From contig DAOVYW010000016.1 of the NCBI GenBank assembly GCA_030635415.1, positions 1 through 18,812 of the forward strand: DNA of 18,812 nt, given 5' to 3'. A program made the position numbers and the translations under genes. Positions 1 to 7,263 of this stretch are shown here, in pieces (positions within the stretch are counted from its first letter, which is position 1; each line of letters opens with the position of its first letter). Source of the DNA: Candidatus Firestoneibacteriota bacterium. Its GTDB lineage: Bacteria > Oederibacteriota > JAAXVQ01 > JAUVAV01. The notes under the pieces were generated by a model. That model saw only the letters and a list, made by a program, of their open reading frames with translations, did not search any database and was not told where the DNA came from.

Positions 1-120
1 TGGCTCTCCGGCTGACTCTCCGGCTGACTCTCCGGCTGGCTCTCCGGCTGACTCTCCGGCTGACTCTCCGGCTGGCTCTCCGGCTGACTCTCCGGCTGGC
101 TCTCCGGCTGGCTCTCCGGC
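1..120. repeat. 12-base minisatellite coding for PESQ
   Basis: Ten consecutive 12-base units (plus-strand form tggctctccggc or tgactctccggc) fill bases 1-120, and the array runs off the window edge. The only variable position is the third base, G or A, in the order G A A G A A G A G G. On the coding strand this is AGC versus AGT, both serine, so the protein repeat is exact. Bases 121-126 match one further unit before the pattern breaks. It lies in frame inside the batC-like lipoprotein gene. Confidence 0.97.
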
Positions 121-470
121 TGGCTCTGGCTACCGCTGCCGCCGGATTTGTTCTTTAATTGCTTGCGGGCAATTTCAAGGTTATGCTTAATATCCTTGTC
201 ATTCGGTTGACGTTCCAGGGCCTCCTCATAAGCTGTAACCGCCTGTTTATATTGGCGCAAACGCATAAGCGCATTTCCCATATTATAATGAGCTTCATAC
301 ATGGAAGCATCAGCTTTGAGCGCCCTATCATACTGCATTATTGCTTCATGGTATTTAAAATCCCGCATGGCCTGATTTCCCAGGGTAAATTGGCGTTGAG
401 CGCATCCGGTTAGACATACCCCGAAAATAATAATTTGCAAACAAAAAGTAAATTGCAGCATTTTTTTCAT
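1..470 (-). CDS. batC: BatC-like TPR lipoprotein with (PESQ)n tail, 3' end cut by window edge
   Basis: An open frame runs leftward from the ATG at 468-470 and is still open at base 1 (156 residues visible). The N-terminus is a lipoprotein signal: MKK, a hydrophobic stretch, and the lipobox LTGC with the acylated cysteine at residue 23. Residues about 28-100 hold two to three TPR units (for example YEAHYNMGNALMRLRQYKQA). A Ser/Gly/Gln stretch follows, and from about residue 116 the chain is a pure PESQ repeat. BatC proteins of Bat operons are small TPR proteins encoded after batA and batB, and this gene starts 25 bases after the batB stop, which supports the call. Export and lipid anchoring are predicted from the lipobox. 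The tail is acidic and polar, hence probably disordered. Total length is unknown. The partner of the TPR part is unknown; the adjacent VWA proteins are the obvious candidates. Confidence 0.85.
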   Translation of the reverse strand, partial: MKKMLQFTFCLQIIIFGVCLTGCAQRQFTLGNQAMRDFKYHEAIMQYDRALKADASMYEAHYNMGNALMRLRQYKQAVTAYEEALERQPNDKDIKHNLEIARKQLKNKSGGSGSQSQPESQPESQPESQPESQPESQPESQPESQPESQPESQPES

Positions 471-495
471 TTCAAGTTATCGCTGTCCCATTAAC

Positions 496-1548
496 TTATT
501 TTAGCAACAAATCCTTCTTTATCCCATCCCATATCCATTTTTGCTCCAGACCAATAGCAGTCAAGAGCAATATAAAAGATAATAATACAAACCACACATA
601 ATATTCCTGATATTTTATTTTTTTCACTTTTTCCGTATGTCCGGTCTTGGTTAAACGGCTGATATCAGTATAGGCATCCTGTAAGGCCTGATGAGTCTCA
701 GCCGCATAATATTTCCCTTTGGTTTGGGTGGCTATATCCCGCAGCAGTCCGGTATCCAGCCGGGTAATAACCGGCTCGCCTTTACGCCTTTTGTATACGG
801 GATTCCCCTGTTTATCCACGCCTTCCGGAATCATGGCGCCTTCAGGTGTGCCTACGCCGATAGTAAATATCCGGGTACCGGCCTGTCGGGCTTTGGTAGC
901 GGCGTCTGGGGGTGATTGTCCGCAGGTGTTTTCGCCATCAGTCAGCAGGATCATGACCGCGTTTTTCCGCCTATGCTCATCGATTTTTTCCAGAGCAAAA
1001 TTAATCGCGCTGCCAAGCGCTGTGCCATCCTTTGGCATAAAATCGGTATTAATAATATCCACCATCATCTTGACCGTACCATAGTCCATTGTCAGGGGCG
1101 ATTGCAAAGATACTGAGCCGGCGAATATGGTTAATCCCACTCGGTCATTGCTCAACTGATTGATAAAATATTTAACCGCCGTCTTGACGGCCTGCATGCG
1201 ACTCGGCTTAAGATCCGTAGCTTTCATGGAAGCAGAGAGATCGACCAACAGCATGATATCCACTCCCCGGCGGACCAATACTTCTTTCTCCCAGCGGGGA
1301 TTTCCCGCCGGACGGCAGAGTCCCAAGACGATAAATCCCACGGCCATTAAAAACACTCCTTGGGCCGTGATAACCCCAATCTTGCTCTGCCACAAGATAG
1401 GATTTAAATCCCGGAAAAGCCCGGGATCGCAGAAACGCTCCCGGTTCCGGAGACGCTGTTGGTTTCCCCGCCACTGCAACATGGCAAAAACCGGCAGCAA
1501 CAAAAAAAGCCAGAGCATGTCCGGCGCCAGCAGAGTCAATCCTTTCAT
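496..1548 (-). CDS. batB: BatB-like membrane VWA-domain protein (module II)
   Basis: This 350-residue protein has the Bat layout: two N-terminal membrane segments (about 8-25 and 57-78), a soluble von Willebrand factor A domain (about 95-300), and a C-terminal membrane segment (about 318-336). The metal-ion-dependent adhesion site is complete: D103-LSAS-107, T153 in SPLTMDY, and D204 in LLTDGENT. In the family such domains bind a divalent cation and a partner protein; Bat proteins were named from Bacteroides aerotolerance and often work with MoxR ATPases. The ATG overlaps the batA stop by 4 bases (ATGA), so translation is probably coupled. A BatC-like lipoprotein gene follows 25 bases downstream. 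The A/B label comes from gene order; batA and batB are hard to tell apart by sequence alone. Confidence 0.9.
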   Translation of the reverse strand: MKGLTLLAPDMLWLFLLLPVFAMLQWRGNQQRLRNRERFCDPGLFRDLNPILWQSKIGVITAQGVFLMAVGFIVLGLCRPAGNPRWEKEVLVRRGVDIMLLVDLSASMKATDLKPSRMQAVKTAVKYFINQLSNDRVGLTIFAGSVSLQSPLTMDYGTVKMMVDIINTDFMPKDGTALGSAINFALEKIDEHRRKNAVMILLTDGENTCGQSPPDAATKARQAGTRIFTIGVGTPEGAMIPEGVDKQGNPVYKRRKGEPVITRLDTGLLRDIATQTKGKYYAAETHQALQDAYTDISRLTKTGHTEKVKKIKYQEYYVWFVLLSFILLLTAIGLEQKWIWDGIKKDLLLK

Positions 1549-2543
1549 TTCAAGGACCTCAGCCAGGTCGTGCTCAACAAAACTTCCAGAAACAAACCGG
1601 CCAGGGCGGCCATTAAAAACCAGGGAAATAATTCTTTATAATGGGGATCCCGGCGTTTTTTTTCATCTTTAATTAATTGATTGATTTGCGCATAGATGGT
1701 ATCCAGGGCTTTTCCGTCCGTAGCTCTGAAATAAATTCCGCCGGTTTTAGCGGCGATCTGCTCCAATACCTTATCCTGAGGCTCATCCCAGCGCATAGCT
1801 TGCCCGTCCTGAGCGTATGGTTGTTTCATACCGAATTGATCCGTGGTATAAACCGGCGCTCCTCCCCGGGCGCCGATACCCACCAGGTAAATTCGTATTT
1901 GCCGGGCAGCCGCAATCTCAGCGGCTCTAAGCGGGTCTTCGCCGCGAGTATTTGTGCCATCCGTCGCGAGAACTATCACATTTGTCTGGCCCATAAAACC
2001 GGAAAAACGGTTGACTGCCGTCAAGATACCGTCCCCGATAGCCGTACCGTCGGCATCAACTGTATTTAAATCCAGTTCCTCAATAGCGTTAGCCAGAATT
2101 TCATAATCCATGGTGAGCGGCGATTGGGTGAAACTCTTGGCTCCGAAGACCACGAGGCCCACATTATCATGTTTGATGCGGCGGACAAAATCAGTCAGTA
2201 CTTTCTTTTCGGCGGTAATACGGTTGGGTTTTAAATCCTCGGCTATCATGGAACCGGACAAATCCGTAACCAGCATTATATTAATACCTTTAAGCTTTTC
2301 CTCATGCTCCCCCATCAGAGTCTGGGGACGAATAACCGCAATAAACAGCAGAACGACAGCCAGCCAGCGCAACCCGGCGGGCAGCCAGCGCAGACGGACC
2401 GCCAGTGTCGGCCGAAAGCCGTCCAGCACGTCCCCATAGCTGAAAGTAATACCCCGCCGTCTAAGCCGTCCGCGCCAGACCAGCCAGGCCATGGCGAGTA
2501 TTGGCAAGACCGTCCATAAAAGGGTAAGATTATGCCATTTCAC
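1545..2543 (-). CDS. batA: BatA-like membrane VWA-domain protein (module II)
   Basis: This 332-residue protein has membrane segments near 8-24, 57-72 and 307-324 around a VWA domain (about 88-295). The MIDAS residues are intact: D94-LSGS-98, T144 in SPLTMDY, and D195 in LATDGTNT. The TAIGDGI stretch (168-174) is typical of BatA/BatB VWA domains. It starts inside the last codons of the DUF58 gene (4-base overlap) and ends in a 4-base overlap with batB, so DUF58, batA and batB form one coupled unit. The role is likely a membrane-held, metal-dependent protein-binding module acting with MoxR; the actual target is unknown. It is paralogous to the VWA proteins at 7264-8316 and 6249-7256. Confidence 0.9.
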   Translation of the reverse strand: MKWHNLTLLWTVLPILAMAWLVWRGRLRRRGITFSYGDVLDGFRPTLAVRLRWLPAGLRWLAVVLLFIAVIRPQTLMGEHEEKLKGINIMLVTDLSGSMIAEDLKPNRITAEKKVLTDFVRRIKHDNVGLVVFGAKSFTQSPLTMDYEILANAIEELDLNTVDADGTAIGDGILTAVNRFSGFMGQTNVIVLATDGTNTRGEDPLRAAEIAAARQIRIYLVGIGARGGAPVYTTDQFGMKQPYAQDGQAMRWDEPQDKVLEQIAAKTGGIYFRATDGKALDTIYAQINQLIKDEKKRRDPHYKELFPWFLMAALAGLFLEVLLSTTWLRSLK

Positions 2544-3427
2544 CGGCGCCGCCGGTGGCGTTTTCGGAAAAATGCCACTATGACATCCACATAGGACTTA
2601 GCGGTATCCAGATCTACGGAATCAACCCGGCAGCGTTTAAACAAGTTAAGCAGGTTTTGGCGATGCTCCCGGGAAAAATGATTAAACCGCTCCCGGGCCC
2701 GCCGGCTCCCGGTATCAATCACTACGCGTTTTCCACTTTCCGGCTCCTGCAGTTCCAGGATGCCGACATTCGGCATTTCACGCTCCCGTTGATCCGTTAA
2801 TACCACGGCGTTAAGATCATGCCGGAAGTTGGCTTGGCGGAGATTCTCTTCAAAATTAATCCCGGACAAAAAATCGGAGATTAGAAAAACCGTGCATTTT
2901 TTTTTAACCAAATGGGTTAAAAATTCCAATACACAATTCATATCCGTGTTCCGGGAGCGGGGCTGAAAGTATATCATATCCCTTATCAGCCGCATGATAT
3001 GCATCCGTCCCTTTTTGGGGGGAATAAAGTGCTCAACCCGGTCGGTAAAAAGCACCAATCCTACGCGGTCATTATTTTTAATCGCGGAAAAAGCGAGGGA
3101 TGCGCAAAATTCCACTGCCAACTGCCGTTTTACGCGGTTTATCGTCCCGAAATCCATTGAGGCCGAAGCATCCATCAACAATAAAACGGTCATCTCGCGT
3201 TCTTCTATGAACTGTTTAACGTGAGGCACATTGGTGCGGGCCGTAACATTCCAATCGATAGTACGAACGTCATCGCCTTCCACGTACTCCCGGACATCGG
3301 CAAACTCCATACCCTGTCCCTTAAAACTCGATCGGTAGGCGCCCCGCAGCACATTCTCCACCAGGATACGATTGATGATCTCGATTTTTTTCACTTGTTT
3401 TAATACATCTTTGAGATTCAGCTGCAT
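2540..3427 (-). CDS. DUF58 family protein (MoxR-associated, VWA-like fold)
   Basis: This 295-residue protein carries the DUF58 signature at residues 38-64: GQGMEFADVREYVEGDD followed by VRTIDWNVTAR. A VWA-like core follows, with DASAS at 86-90 and a second acidic strand end in FLISDF. There is no signal peptide or membrane segment, so it should be cytoplasmic. DUF58 proteins are nearly always encoded next to moxR and bat genes and are thought to act as adaptors of the ATPase; biochemical knowledge is thin. The ATG at 3427 follows an AGGA-type ribosome site by about 7 bases. Upstream is a spacer of 143 bases filled by a hairpin repeat; downstream it overlaps batA by 4 bases. The C-terminus is very basic (RKRHRRRR). 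Confidence 0.92.
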   Translation of the reverse strand: MQLNLKDVLKQVKKIEIINRILVENVLRGAYRSSFKGQGMEFADVREYVEGDDVRTIDWNVTARTNVPHVKQFIEEREMTVLLLMDASASMDFGTINRVKRQLAVEFCASLAFSAIKNNDRVGLVLFTDRVEHFIPPKKGRMHIMRLIRDMIYFQPRSRNTDMNCVLEFLTHLVKKKCTVFLISDFLSGINFEENLRQANFRHDLNAVVLTDQREREMPNVGILELQEPESGKRVVIDTGSRRARERFNHFSREHRQNLLNLFKRCRVDSVDLDTAKSYVDVIVAFFRKRHRRRR

Positions 3428-3452
3428 GACAGTTCCTCATGGGAAAATCGTT

Positions 3453-3570
3453 ATTGGGCGGACATGGAAGTCCGCCCCTACGATTTACAATTCCTTTGGG
3501 CGGGTTTGAAACCCGCCCTTACGATACAAAACCTTATAATGCAATATATTTTTTGTAGGGACCGCCCCTA
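3453..3570. repeat. Palindromic intergenic repeat, GGGCGG family, copy 1 (three hairpins)
   Basis: The spacer between moxR and DUF58 is almost wholly made of hairpins. Hairpin 1 is 3456-3477 (GGGCGGAC / GTCCGCCC around a 6-base loop). Hairpin 2 is 3498-3518 (GGGCGGGTTT / AAACCCGCCC around a single G). Hairpin 3 is 3555-3571 (GTAGGG / CCCTAC), which shares its last base with the moxR stop codon. Bases 3453-3504 are identical to 10855-10906. On the minus strand each unit begins with a form of GTAGGGGCGG or GTAAGGGCGG. No U-tract follows on the coding strand, so this is a dispersed repeat rather than a clear terminator, though it could stabilise or attenuate the transcript. Confidence 0.9.
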
Positions 3571-4554
3571 CTACGGCACTTTTATATTCTTGAGTATTTC
3601 ATCTATGATATTTTCCGAGGTAATCTCTTCGGCCTCGGCTTCGTAGCTTACCAGGATGCGGTGACGAAGAACGTCATAGGCTATCGATTTAACATCATCC
3701 GGCGTAACATAACCGCGTCCTTCTAAAAAAGCGTTGCCCTTACTTCCGATCGTCAAATAAAGCGAAGCCCGGGGGCTGGCTCCATACTGAATCAGGTTCC
3801 TGATCTTCAACCCATAGCGTTCAGGATAACGGGTGGCGAAAACAAGGTCCACGATATAACGCTTAATTTTTTCATCAATAAAAACATTATTAATGGCTTC
3901 GCGGGCCATAATTATATCCTCGGGTTTGCATACTGCGCCGGCTACGGGATTCTCCCCTTGCGTAAAACGATTGATGATTTCCAACTCGTCCTCAGCCGTG
4001 GGGTAACTTACACGGATTTTGAACATAAAGCGGTCTATCTGAGCCTCCGGCAGGCTGTAGGTCCCCTCGGATTCAATCGGGTTCTGAGTAGCCAGCACTA
4101 AAAAAGGCTTATCTAATTTAAAGGTCTTTCCGCCGATAGTAACCTGCTTCTCCTGCATAGCTTCCAGCAAAGCCGACTGTACCTTGGCGGCCGCCCGGTT
4201 GACTTCATCGGCCAGGATGATATTGGCAAAAACCGGCCCCTTTTTAATGGAAAACTCAGCCGTCTTGGCATTATAAATATTCGTGCCAATAATATCAGAA
4301 GGCAGCAGATCAGGGGTAAATTGGATCCGGGAAAATTTGGCTTGTATACAGGATGAGAGCGTCATAACCGAAAGGGTTTTAGCCAGCCCCGGAACCCCCT
4401 CTAAAAGAATGTGTCCCTGGGTAAGCAAGCCCATTAAAAGCCCCCGGATCATTTCCGGCTGCCCGACCAGCACTTTCCGGGACTCTGTCATTATACGACC
4501 AAGAGTTTCACTCAGTTCCTTTCCCTTTTTATTCAGTTCGCGGACTTCAGGCAT
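3571..4554 (-). CDS. moxR: MoxR-family AAA+ ATPase
   Basis: This 327-residue protein is a typical MoxR ATPase of normal length, cytoplasmic and without membrane segments. Walker A is G53-VPGLAKT-60, Walker B is IILADE (112-117), and sensor 1 is ATQNP (155-159), followed by the family motif ESEGTYSLPEAQIDRF. A helical lid domain forms the C-terminal third. MoxR proteins are chaperone-like ATPases that help assemble or activate complexes through VWA-domain partners, here the DUF58 and Bat proteins encoded next to it. The ATG overlaps the end of the upstream batD gene by 8 bases, and its ribosome site (GAGAGGAAA) lies in that overlap. It is the only ATPase gene for the two Bat modules in the window. 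Its stop codon abuts a hairpin repeat. Confidence 0.96.
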   Translation of the reverse strand: MPEVRELNKKGKELSETLGRIMTESRKVLVGQPEMIRGLLMGLLTQGHILLEGVPGLAKTLSVMTLSSCIQAKFSRIQFTPDLLPSDIIGTNIYNAKTAEFSIKKGPVFANIILADEVNRAAAKVQSALLEAMQEKQVTIGGKTFKLDKPFLVLATQNPIESEGTYSLPEAQIDRFMFKIRVSYPTAEDELEIINRFTQGENPVAGAVCKPEDIIMAREAINNVFIDEKIKRYIVDLVFATRYPERYGLKIRNLIQYGASPRASLYLTIGSKGNAFLEGRGYVTPDDVKSIAYDVLRHRILVSYEAEAEEITSENIIDEILKNIKVP

Positions 4555-5485
4555 AGTTTCCTCTCCCTCTGATTTCTTTAGGTTTGACGGCTTTTCCGGC
4601 TTTGATAAAATCTTTTACCATGGTATGTAAACTGAGCATTTCTTCACTTTCCGGTATATGGCCGGCGAATTTCACCTTATCCGCCACCTGGAAAAATTTT
4701 TCCAGCCGGGTTATACGCTCTCCGGGAATCTGAAAGTGAGACAACTTTTCCAATAGGGCGCCGGTAGAAAGCACATAGGCATCCAATCCAAATTTGTCCC
4801 TAATATACTCGAGCAAAACCCTGGTAAGCAATGCGTAATATTCCTCGACCTTTTCCTGCTCTAAAAGCTCAACCGTCTGCTCAAGCGATCGGAGCGCTTC
4901 AAACTCAATCGTATGGACGGCCGGGGAAGTATTGGGTTTGCCCCTCAATAATACCAAGCTTATCAGGATGACAAGGCCGCTGATTACAATAGGTATTAAC
5001 CAAATAAGCCCGGCCCGGCCTTCAAGTGACAGAAAGTTTTTTTTAACTACCGGAGGAGGCATTGTCTCTTCTTTTTCAACTTCTATAAAAAACACTCCGG
5101 TCATGCCGCTTTTAAATAAATTAGAGGTGGCATCCTGGTACACTAACCTTGAAGAACTAATTGGAATACGGCCGGCCGTGTTCGGCTCCAGCAGCCAATC
5201 TATTCTTAATCTCAGAAATTTCTCCTGGCCCTGGCCCATTTCTTCGGTTTTTTTATATTTATCAATAATGGTAAATTGGCTGAAAGTAGGCGGCGTGATA
5301 TTAGGAGCCAAAGTACCGGCAGGATAGTCAACCTCAAGCCTGTATTGTACCCTTTCGCCCAGCTTGATTTTTCTCTTATCCATTAAAGCCCGGTATGTTA
5401 CTTCATCGAGCGCAAAACCAATAACCACGCTTCCCAGCCAAAAAAACAGCATAGCCATCATCGCCCAGACAAACCGTTGCTTCAC
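4547..5485 (-). CDS. batD: BatD-like exported/membrane protein heading module II
   Basis: From the GTG at 5485 the product is 312 residues: a hydrophobic export/anchor segment (about 5-25), a beta-rich BatD region (KLGERVQYRLEVDYPAG and following), one membrane segment (about 164-183), and a helical cytoplasmic tail. That tail has the pattern common to BatD/DUF4381-type tails: YYALLTRVLLEYIRDKFG, then VADKVKFAGH near the end. It is much shorter than Bacteroides BatD. Start choice: the frame is open up to a TTG at 5572, but the GTG at 5485 has GGAGGG four bases upstream and puts the signal segment at the N-terminus. The resulting 80-base spacer holds a possible promoter. It overlaps moxR by 8 bases at its end. 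It is paralogous to the protein at 8313-9353. Confidence 0.8.
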   Translation of the reverse strand: MKQRFVWAMMAMLFFWLGSVVIGFALDEVTYRALMDKRKIKLGERVQYRLEVDYPAGTLAPNITPPTFSQFTIIDKYKKTEEMGQGQEKFLRLRIDWLLEPNTAGRIPISSSRLVYQDATSNLFKSGMTGVFFIEVEKEETMPPPVVKKNFLSLEGRAGLIWLIPIVISGLVILISLVLLRGKPNTSPAVHTIEFEALRSLEQTVELLEQEKVEEYYALLTRVLLEYIRDKFGLDAYVLSTGALLEKLSHFQIPGERITRLEKFFQVADKVKFAGHIPESEEMLSLHTMVKDFIKAGKAVKPKEIRGRGNYA

Positions 5486-5488
5486 TTG

Positions 5489-5494
5489 CCCTCC
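5489..5494 (-). promoter_or_regulatory. Ribosome binding site fixing the GTG start of batD (module II)
   Basis: GGAGGG on the minus strand, three to four bases before the GTG at 5485. No comparable site precedes the upstream TTG at 5572, which lies inside the batC stop region. Confidence 0.6.
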
Positions 5495-5515
5495 GAAAAC
5501 CCTTAATTTTATTAA

Positions 5516-5544
5516 CAAATAACAGACCTTCCGCAAAAAGTCAA
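5516..5544 (-). promoter_or_regulatory. Possible sigma70-type promoter for module II
   Basis: On the minus strand TTGACT (5539-5544) and TATTTG (5516-5521) are 17 bases apart, and a TG precedes the -10 by one base (TGTTATTTG, extended -10). The predicted start near 5509 gives a leader of about 24 bases before the GTG at 5485, long enough to include the GGAGGG site. The -10 matches consensus at only three positions, so this is a moderate candidate. Confidence 0.35.
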
Positions 5545-5565
5545 GGCATAATGAATTACCCGCCT

Positions 5566-6252
5566 CTACCAATCTATCTCGTCCCGCGCCGGGGACGGCG
5601 CCCGTTTGCGCCTGGACTTTCCCGGTCCAAAGGGATAACTGCCTTGGTTTTGTTTCCGCATATACTGCATTAGTCTATCGGGCGACATGGTAAAAACATC
5701 CTTCACTTGGGATGCCCGGCGGATCTTTCTCCGGTACGGCTGAAAAAAGCCACTCAGGCGCCGCTCAGTTTGCCGCGATAGTTCTAAAATGCGGTCAGCC
5801 GCATCCGGGTTAAGCTCCCGGCGGTTTCCGGCCAGGGAAAGCGACTGGCCCCGTTTTTTTTCGGGTTTTCGAGACCGGGATACCGCTTGATTTTTTTTCG
5901 GGAGAACACCGGGATCCCGGCTGTTCTTCGCTCTCCGGGATTCAACCCGTTGGCGCGCCAATTCCAGATTATGCCAGGTATTCTCATCCTGCGGATCCAA
6001 ATCCAGGGCCGACTCGTAATAAGTAATCGCCTGCTGAAAATTATTCTGCTGAAAAGCCGCGTTGCCGGCATTGTAATAGGCATGCGATCTTAGGGCCAAC
6101 TTTTTAAAGGCCTTCTGATATGCCTCCTCTGCCCGACAGTATTGATCCTGTTGATACAACTGATTACCCAGGTTATAATAATTAGCCGCCGGGATTCCTG
6201 CAATTCGTATCAGCACCCCCAGAAACCAAACCACTGCCGCATATAGGGTCAT
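5566..6252 (-). CDS. batC: BatC-like TPR protein with basic tail (module I)
   Basis: This 228-residue protein starts with a hydrophobic segment (about 4-23, ending IPAA) that may be an anchor or an uncleaved or cleaved signal. Two to three TPR units follow at 25-100 (AYYNAGNAAFQQNNFQQAITYYE). The rest is low-complexity and strongly basic (RSRKPEKKRG, RRKIRRAS, KSRRKRAPS), ending DEIDW. Unlike the module II BatC it has no lipobox. TPR units bind partner proteins; the position directly after batA-batB fits the Bat family. The ATG overlaps the batB stop by 4 bases and has a GAGGGAAGAA ribosome site. An 80-base spacer separates its stop from the likely start of the next batD. The function of the basic tail is unknown. 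Confidence 0.85.
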   Translation of the reverse strand: MTLYAAVVWFLGVLIRIAGIPAANYYNLGNQLYQQDQYCRAEEAYQKAFKKLALRSHAYYNAGNAAFQQNNFQQAITYYESALDLDPQDENTWHNLELARQRVESRRAKNSRDPGVLPKKNQAVSRSRKPEKKRGQSLSLAGNRRELNPDAADRILELSRQTERRLSGFFQPYRRKIRRASQVKDVFTMSPDRLMQYMRKQNQGSYPFGPGKSRRKRAPSPARDEIDW

Positions 6253-7256
6253 TTCTTCCCTCTCTGGCGGAGAGGCAGCAAGGGTTCAAGCCATAGCAGG
6301 ACGAATGCCAAAACAGCCAACCAGGGGAAAAACTCCCGGTACTCCAATGCCGCGGCCTGGCGGACAGGCTGGCGCGTTATTTTCTCCAATTCCAGGGCTA
6401 TTTTATAAGCCGTGATCTGGTGAGTTTCAAAAAGCCGGTAATGTCCCTGTCCCAATTTGGCCGCCTTCAGCAACTCGATTGAGACTAGCCGGGTTTTTAC
6501 GGTTTTTCCCCGGTAAATCCGGTAACGGGTTTTTCCCCAAAAATCCCGTCCTATGGGAATAGGAGCGCCGTCTTCGCTTCCATACCCAACCGTGTAAACC
6601 TTGATTCCCTGCAGCGCGGCTTCTTGGGCTATAGCCTCAAGTTTTTCCGGACGGTTCTCTTCTCCATCTGATAAAATAACCACAGCTTTGCTTTTTCCAG
6701 GAAGGCGCTTCAGTTTTTCCAGAGCCAAGGCCAAGCCCGATGCCGGATTCGATCCCAGACTTCCCAGGACTTCGGGACCGGCCTGTTTCAAGGCCAGCAA
6801 CAAAGCATGATGATCCGCCGTAGCCGGGCAAAAGACTCTTGCTGTGCCGGTAAATCCGATTAAGCCGATATGATCCCCGGCTAGGCGTTCAACCAAAGCA
6901 CGCAGGGTCTGTTTAGCCGCCGTGAAGCGGTCAGGTTTCACATCCCGGGCCCGCATGCTTAAGGAACAGTCCAAGACCAGGTAGAGATAAAGGCTTTGGC
7001 CGGTACGATACACCAGCTTGGGGGCTCCTTGCGGCCGCGCCAATCCCATAATTATACCTGCCAGGGCGAGTGACCACAAAAAGTTTCTTAACCATTGCCG
7101 TCCGGCAGACACGGATGGAATAAGATGAGAACTAAAAGAATATGCGCTGAATTTTTCAGCAGCCCTCCGGCGCCAGACCGTCATCCTATAATCAAGAATC
7201 CAGAACAAGGGAATCAAGAGCAATAATATAAGAAACTCCGCATAAACAAAATGCAT
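6249..7256 (-). CDS. batB: BatB-like membrane VWA-domain protein (module I)
   Basis: This 335-residue protein has membrane segments near 6-21, 57-72 and 306-323 flanking a VWA domain (about 88-295). MIDAS residues are D96-CSLS-100 and D197 in ILSDGEEN. The threonine sits in CPATADHH (T146) instead of the PLTxDY found in the three other Bat VWA proteins here, and the usual GTAIG stretch is replaced by GSNPASG. Metal binding should persist but the ligand face differs. The start is an ATG at 7256, 7 bases after the batA stop; a GGAGG lies rather far upstream, within the end of batA. It overlaps batC by 4 bases. The divergence from the other copies suggests a specialised partner. Confidence 0.87.
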   Translation of the reverse strand: MHFVYAEFLILLLLIPLFWILDYRMTVWRRRAAEKFSAYSFSSHLIPSVSAGRQWLRNFLWSLALAGIIMGLARPQGAPKLVYRTGQSLYLYLVLDCSLSMRARDVKPDRFTAAKQTLRALVERLAGDHIGLIGFTGTARVFCPATADHHALLLALKQAGPEVLGSLGSNPASGLALALEKLKRLPGKSKAVVILSDGEENRPEKLEAIAQEAALQGIKVYTVGYGSEDGAPIPIGRDFWGKTRYRIYRGKTVKTRLVSIELLKAAKLGQGHYRLFETHQITAYKIALELEKITRQPVRQAAALEYREFFPWLAVLAFVLLWLEPLLPLRQRGKK

Positions 7257-7263
7257 GATGATT

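Noticed and set aside
1..120. CRISPR-like repeat array
   Set aside because: The units are 12 bases, directly abutting without spacers, and in frame within a protein gene.
3428..3570. Rho-independent terminator after moxR
   Set aside because: The hairpins are strong but on the coding strand they are followed by A-rich or mixed sequence rather than a U-tract, and the first part recurs elsewhere as a dispersed repeat.
5486..5572. TTG at 5572 as start of batD (module II), giving 341 residues
   Set aside because: It overlaps the batC stop, has no ribosome site, and puts about 30 residues before the signal segment; the GTG at 5485 has GGAGGG.
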